Translations under genes and position numbers: made by a program
Shown here: one piece after another, positions 61,451 to 64,000 of the stretch
Layout of the letters: each line of letters begins with the position of its first letter
How positions within the stretch are numbered: position 1 is the stretch's first letter
Notes under the pieces: model-generated
Told to the model about the DNA's origin: nothing
Seen by the model: the letters and a program-made list of their open reading frames with translations, nothing else
Database searches by the model: none
Assembly: GCA_028281005.1 (NCBI GenBank)
Contig: JANQKS010000132.1
Location: forward strand, 62,001-126,000
Length of the DNA: 64,000 nucleotides
Direction: 5' to 3'
DNA from: Pseudomonadales bacterium
GTDB taxonomy: Bacteria; Pseudomonadota; Gammaproteobacteria; Pseudomonadales; Azotimanducaceae

Positions 61451-62299
61451 ATGCGTTTGCATCGTCTATTTGTCACGCCGGTCATTTTATTAGGTCTGGT
61501 CATTTCCATGGGCGCACAGGCGGAAGCTTACAAAGCACCACGCGGACCAGATGGTAAGCACCCAGATTTAAACGGTATTTGGCAGTCGCTGAACACCGCC
61601 AATTACAACATCGAAATGCATACCGCGAGCCATTCGATGCAGCTGCGCGAGGGTCCGATGGGGCCTCTTCCTGCTGTGAAAACCATGTACCTGGGTGCCG
61701 TGGGTGCTGTGCCCCCAGGCCTTGGTGTGGTAGTCGGCGGCAAAATTCCTTACAAGCCCGAAGCGCTGGCTAAACGCGACGAAAACAAAGCCAATTGGAT
61801 TGACCGTGATCCGGAGATCAAGTGTTTTCTGCCAGGTGTGCCGCGTGCTACCTACATGCCGCAACCCTTCCAGATCTTCCAAAGCGCCGACTCCGTCTTC
61901 ATCGCCTACCAATATGCTGGCGCAACCCGCGAAATTTATATGGAAGATCCCGGTGAGGCGCCGGTAGACAGCTGGATGGGTTGGTCCCACGGTTGGTGGG
62001 AAGGGGACACGCTGGTGGTTAAAGTGACCGGTCAACTGGACAGCACTTGGTTTGATCGTGCCGGTAACCACCATAGTGCCTTCATGACCGTCACCGAACG
62101 CTACACGCCTATGAGTCCCAATCATCTGATGTACGAAGCGACCATCGAAGATCCGGAAACGTTCACGGAACCGTGGACCATACGCATGCCTTTGTATCGC
62201 CGTATGGAGCCGAACGCGCAGCTGATGGAGTTCCGCTGTGTCGAGTTTGTCGAGGAGCTCATGTACGGCGAATGGCGTCGTGAACCGCTGCCACGCTAA
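61451..62299 (+). CDS. Secreted protein of unknown function, paired with DUF6152 gene
   Basis: A 282-residue protein with a signal peptide (MRLHRLFVTPVILLGLVISM, cleavage near AQA-EA, residue 25). The mature part starts RGPDGKHPDLNGIWQ and includes KCFLPGVPRATYMPQPFQIF, YAGATREIYMED, WMGWSHGWWEGDTLVV and FRCVEFVEE. Proteins of this type are found beside DUF6152 genes in marine and soil Gram-negative genomes. The tryptophan-rich GWWEGDTL motif is the most conserved part. No enzymatic function is known to me. Confidence 0.8.
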   Translation: MRLHRLFVTPVILLGLVISMGAQAEAYKAPRGPDGKHPDLNGIWQSLNTANYNIEMHTASHSMQLREGPMGPLPAVKTMYLGAVGAVPPGLGVVVGGKIPYKPEALAKRDENKANWIDRDPEIKCFLPGVPRATYMPQPFQIFQSADSVFIAYQYAGATREIYMEDPGEAPVDSWMGWSHGWWEGDTLVVKVTGQLDSTWFDRAGNHHSAFMTVTERYTPMSPNHLMYEATIEDPETFTEPWTIRMPLYRRMEPNAQLMEFRCVEFVEELMYGEWRREPLPR

Positions 62300-62353
62300 G
62301 CTGAGAACAACGGCTTCAACCGCATGAAGCGATTAGGTATCATCACATCCACC

Positions 62354-62375
62354 GGTTCCTAGAGGGTTCCTAGAG
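62354..62375 (+). repeat. Exact 11-bp tandem duplication upstream of the DUF6152 gene
   Basis: GGTTCCTAGAG occurs twice head to tail (62354-62364, 62365-62375), immediately followed by AGGAAAC, which contains the ribosome binding site of the gene starting at 62387. Confidence 0.85.
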
Positions 62376-62386
62376 AGGAAACAGAT

Positions 62387-62824
62387 ATGGCAGTAGTCAC
62401 AGTAAAACGAATGGCCGCGGTGATTGGGTTTTCCAGCCTGGTGCTGAGTTCTACCCAGTCTTGGTCACATCATGCCTTCGGTGCTGAGTTTGACCCGAAC
62501 CGTCCGCTCATCTTACGCGGGCCGGTTACCAAGGTAGAGTGGGTAAACCCTCACGCATGGATCCACATGGAACACACCAACGAAAATGGTGAAAAAGAGC
62601 AGTGGATGGTAGAGGGTGGTACGCCGAATACGCTGCTGCGGCGTGGCTTAACCCGCCGCTCGTTGGTGCCGGGCACCGTGATTGTGGTCGACGGTTATCA
62701 ATCCAAAGACCGCTCACAACGTGCCAACGGACGTGATGTCACCTTTGAAGACGGCACCAAAATTTTTATGGGTTCCTCTGGCACCGGTGCACCTCGCGAT
62801 GGCCGAGATCCGACCGAGCGCTAA
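62387..62824 (+). CDS. DUF6152 family secreted protein
   Basis: The 145-residue protein has a signal peptide (about 1-27, ending near STQSWS) and the family core HHAFGAEFDPNRPLILRG, KVEWVNPHAWIHME and WMVEGGTPNTLLRRG. Such small periplasmic proteins occur next to the secreted protein gene upstream, and the pair is probably one operon (87-bp gap). Histidines of HHAF could bind a metal. Function unknown. A clear terminator follows. Confidence 0.85.
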   Translation: MAVVTVKRMAAVIGFSSLVLSSTQSWSHHAFGAEFDPNRPLILRGPVTKVEWVNPHAWIHMEHTNENGEKEQWMVEGGTPNTLLRRGLTRRSLVPGTVIVVDGYQSKDRSQRANGRDVTFEDGTKIFMGSSGTGAPRDGRDPTER

Positions 62825-62842
62825 GTTAGCGACCGCTCTGAC

Positions 62843-62870
62843 AAAAAGCCGGGCTCGTCCCGGCTTTTTT
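62843..62870 (+). terminator. Intrinsic terminator after the DUF6152 gene
   Basis: AAAAAGCCGGG and CCCGGCTTTTT pair around the loop CTCGT, with a T-run of six at 62865-62870. It lies 18 bp after the stop. The A-run on the left means it could also terminate minus-strand transcripts. Confidence 0.92.
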
Positions 62871-62951
62871 AGTGGGGAAAATGTGGGTGAAAATATTGAA
62901 GGATACGGACGTACTTAGAAGTCGCCGCAAGAGAACTTAGATAGAGTTTAG

Positions 62952-62981
62952 AAAGGACTAAAAAGGGCTAAAAAGGACTTA
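62952..62981 (+). repeat. Short tandem repeat, 10 bp x 3, upstream of rmuC
   Basis: AAAGGACTAA, AAAGGGCTAA and AAAGGACTTA stand head to tail just before the rmuC start. Each unit contains a purine run that resembles a ribosome binding site; the last one is at the correct distance from the TTG start at 62984. Confidence 0.75.
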
Positions 62982-62983
62982 AG

Positions 62984-64000
62984 TTGGATCTAGTGACCCT
63001 GCTCAATGAGCTGAACATCGCATTGGCCGCCGCCAACCCGTGGTGGTTGTTGGGTGGTGGCGCCTTGTTCGCGGCCGCGGTGACCGCGTTTTGTTTGCAC
63101 CGGGTATACAGCAAACGCCAAGCGGCTGCTTTTGAAGCGGGGCTGCAGCAAAACGCCGCGGCTCAGGCGGATGAGCGCCGTATCCTGGAAGAGCGCATGG
63201 CCCAACTGCAGGATAAGCAGGTGCAGGCGGAGCAAAAGCATGCCGGGGATGCGGCTACTGTCTCCGGCCTGGGTGAACAAATTGCCCAGCTGCGTCAAGA
63301 TCTGGAGGTGCGCCGGGATCAACTTGCCCAAAGCCAAACAGAAGCGGCTGCCACGCGGGCTCGCCTGGAAGAGGCACAGAAAAGTTTTGCGGAGAAGGAA
63401 GCGTTGTTCCGCGAGACCAGCAGTCAATTAAAAAAGGAGTTTGAACTGCTGGCCAACCGTGTCTTCGACAATCAAGGCGCCAAACAGCACGCTTCGCTGC
63501 AGAGTGTGCTCACACCCTTCAAAGATCAGATAGTCGATTTCAAAAAAAAGGTGGACGAAGTCTACGTCACCGACGCCAAAGAGCGTGCTACGTTGCTGAA
63601 CGAAATCAAAAATCTGCAAAGCGCCAGCGAACGCATTAACACCGAGGCGGAGAATCTGACCAAGGCGCTCAAGGGTGACAAAAAGTTACAAGGCAATTGG
63701 GGTGAACTGGTACTCGAGCGGGTCTTGGAAGAATCGGGCCTACGCAAAGACCACGAATATTTTGTACAGAGTAGTCAGCGCGATGCGGCCGGCGATATGA
63801 AACGCCCGGACGTGCTCATCCAACTGCCGGACAATAAAGACGTGGTGGTGGACAGCAAAGTTACGCTCAATGCTTACGAAGAGGCGTTAGCGTCGGAAGA
63901 GGACACGCAACGCGAAGCGTTTATGAAACAGCACTTGGTGAATCTGCGCAGCCACGTGAAACGGCTGTCCGAGCAAGACTACGATCAACTGCCAGACGTG
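62984..64000 (+). CDS. rmuC: DNA recombination protein RmuC, 5' part (partial)
   Basis: RmuC limits recombination at inverted repeats and has a restriction-endonuclease-like core. The gene runs off the window end after 339 codons. An N-terminal membrane segment (about 17-40, WWLLGGGALFAAAVTAF) is followed by a long coiled coil (about 45-215) and the start of the nuclease-like domain (QGNWGELVLERVLEESGL, KRPDVLIQLPDNKDVVVDSKV). The first codon is a TTG at 62984, with a GTG in the same frame at 62993. Confidence 0.93.
   Translation, partial: MDLVTLLNELNIALAAANPWWLLGGGALFAAAVTAFCLHRVYSKRQAAAFEAGLQQNAAAQADERRILEERMAQLQDKQVQAEQKHAGDAATVSGLGEQIAQLRQDLEVRRDQLAQSQTEAAATRARLEEAQKSFAEKEALFRETSSQLKKEFELLANRVFDNQGAKQHASLQSVLTPFKDQIVDFKKKVDEVYVTDAKERATLLNEIKNLQSASERINTEAENLTKALKGDKKLQGNWGELVLERVLEESGLRKDHEYFVQSSQRDAAGDMKRPDVLIQLPDNKDVVVDSKVTLNAYEEALASEEDTQREAFMKQHLVNLRSHVKRLSEQDYDQLPDV

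Overview
The window reads as chromosome of a free-living, probably marine, Gram-negative gammaproteobacterium. The evidence is gene order: lpxK-kdsB-murB facing rne, then rluC / yceF-yceD-rpmF-fabD-fabG-acpP-fabF-mltG-tmk-holB-pilZ-tatD, the gacA(uvrY)-uvrC-pgsA block, and a phoR-pstSCAB-phoU operon with the long PstC and PstA forms known from Pseudomonas-like bacteria. Lipid A/KDO genes, TonB, lipoproteins and a type IV pilus PilZ all fit. I cannot name a genus; a Pseudomonadales/Cellvibrionales/Woeseiales-type lineage is only an inference. I see no prophage, insertion sequence, CRISPR array or rRNA gene.

Layout. 1-6.3 kb: cell-envelope genes (partial lpxK, kdsB, an AlkB-type dioxygenase, murB) converging on rne. 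7-16.6 kb: ribosome maturation, fatty-acid synthesis and replication genes in the classic order, but without plsX, fabH and pabC. 16.6-26 kb: accessory metabolism (acetyltransferase, an S9 peptidase/PepQ pair, orphan FAD and 2Fe-2S subunits of a xanthine-dehydrogenase-type enzyme, a ribokinase-like kinase, a HAD hydrolase), two palindromic repeat elements, phoB with a Pho box, and dienelactone hydrolase. 26-31.7 kb: a complete TonB2-type energy-transduction operon (DUF3450, TtpC-like, ExbB, ExbD, TonB, TPR). 31.8-38.6 kb: ribE, a DUF1631/PilZ pair, pyrF, and an HDOD-GAF-histidine kinase. 38.6-41.1 kb: two acyl-CoA dehydrogenases, one a glutaryl-CoA dehydrogenase. 41.2-51 kb: gacA, a uracil-DNA glycosylase, uvrC, pgsA, three tRNA genes, several small or unknown genes, purU and a PAS-GAF-GGDEF protein. 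51-59 kb: the phosphate operon on the minus strand. 59-64 kb: a beta-oxidation-type SDR and acyl-CoA dehydrogenase, a DUF6152 pair, and the start of rmuC.

How genes work together. PhoB (24.5 kb) and PhoR (57.6 kb) should form one two-component system although their genes are 32 kb apart. PstSCAB and PhoU are the uptake and signalling partners. The TonB2 operon would energise outer-membrane receptors encoded elsewhere. FabD, FabG, AcpP and FabF make up most of the fatty-acid elongation machinery.

The most unusual signal is small and recurrent. At least ten intergenic spacers carry short tandem repeats (period 9-15 bp, 2-4 copies), most directly upstream of the ribosome binding site of the next gene. 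In one case the duplication copies the end of tonB including its stop codon. Other non-coding structures are two 112-bp palindromic elements whose 29-bp stems differ in sequence yet pair perfectly, a duplicated two-hairpin module beside a tRNA-Leu gene carrying a tRNA 3'-end remnant, and a cluster of inverted repeats (several with TAGG/CCTA half-sites) next to a small helix-turn-helix gene.
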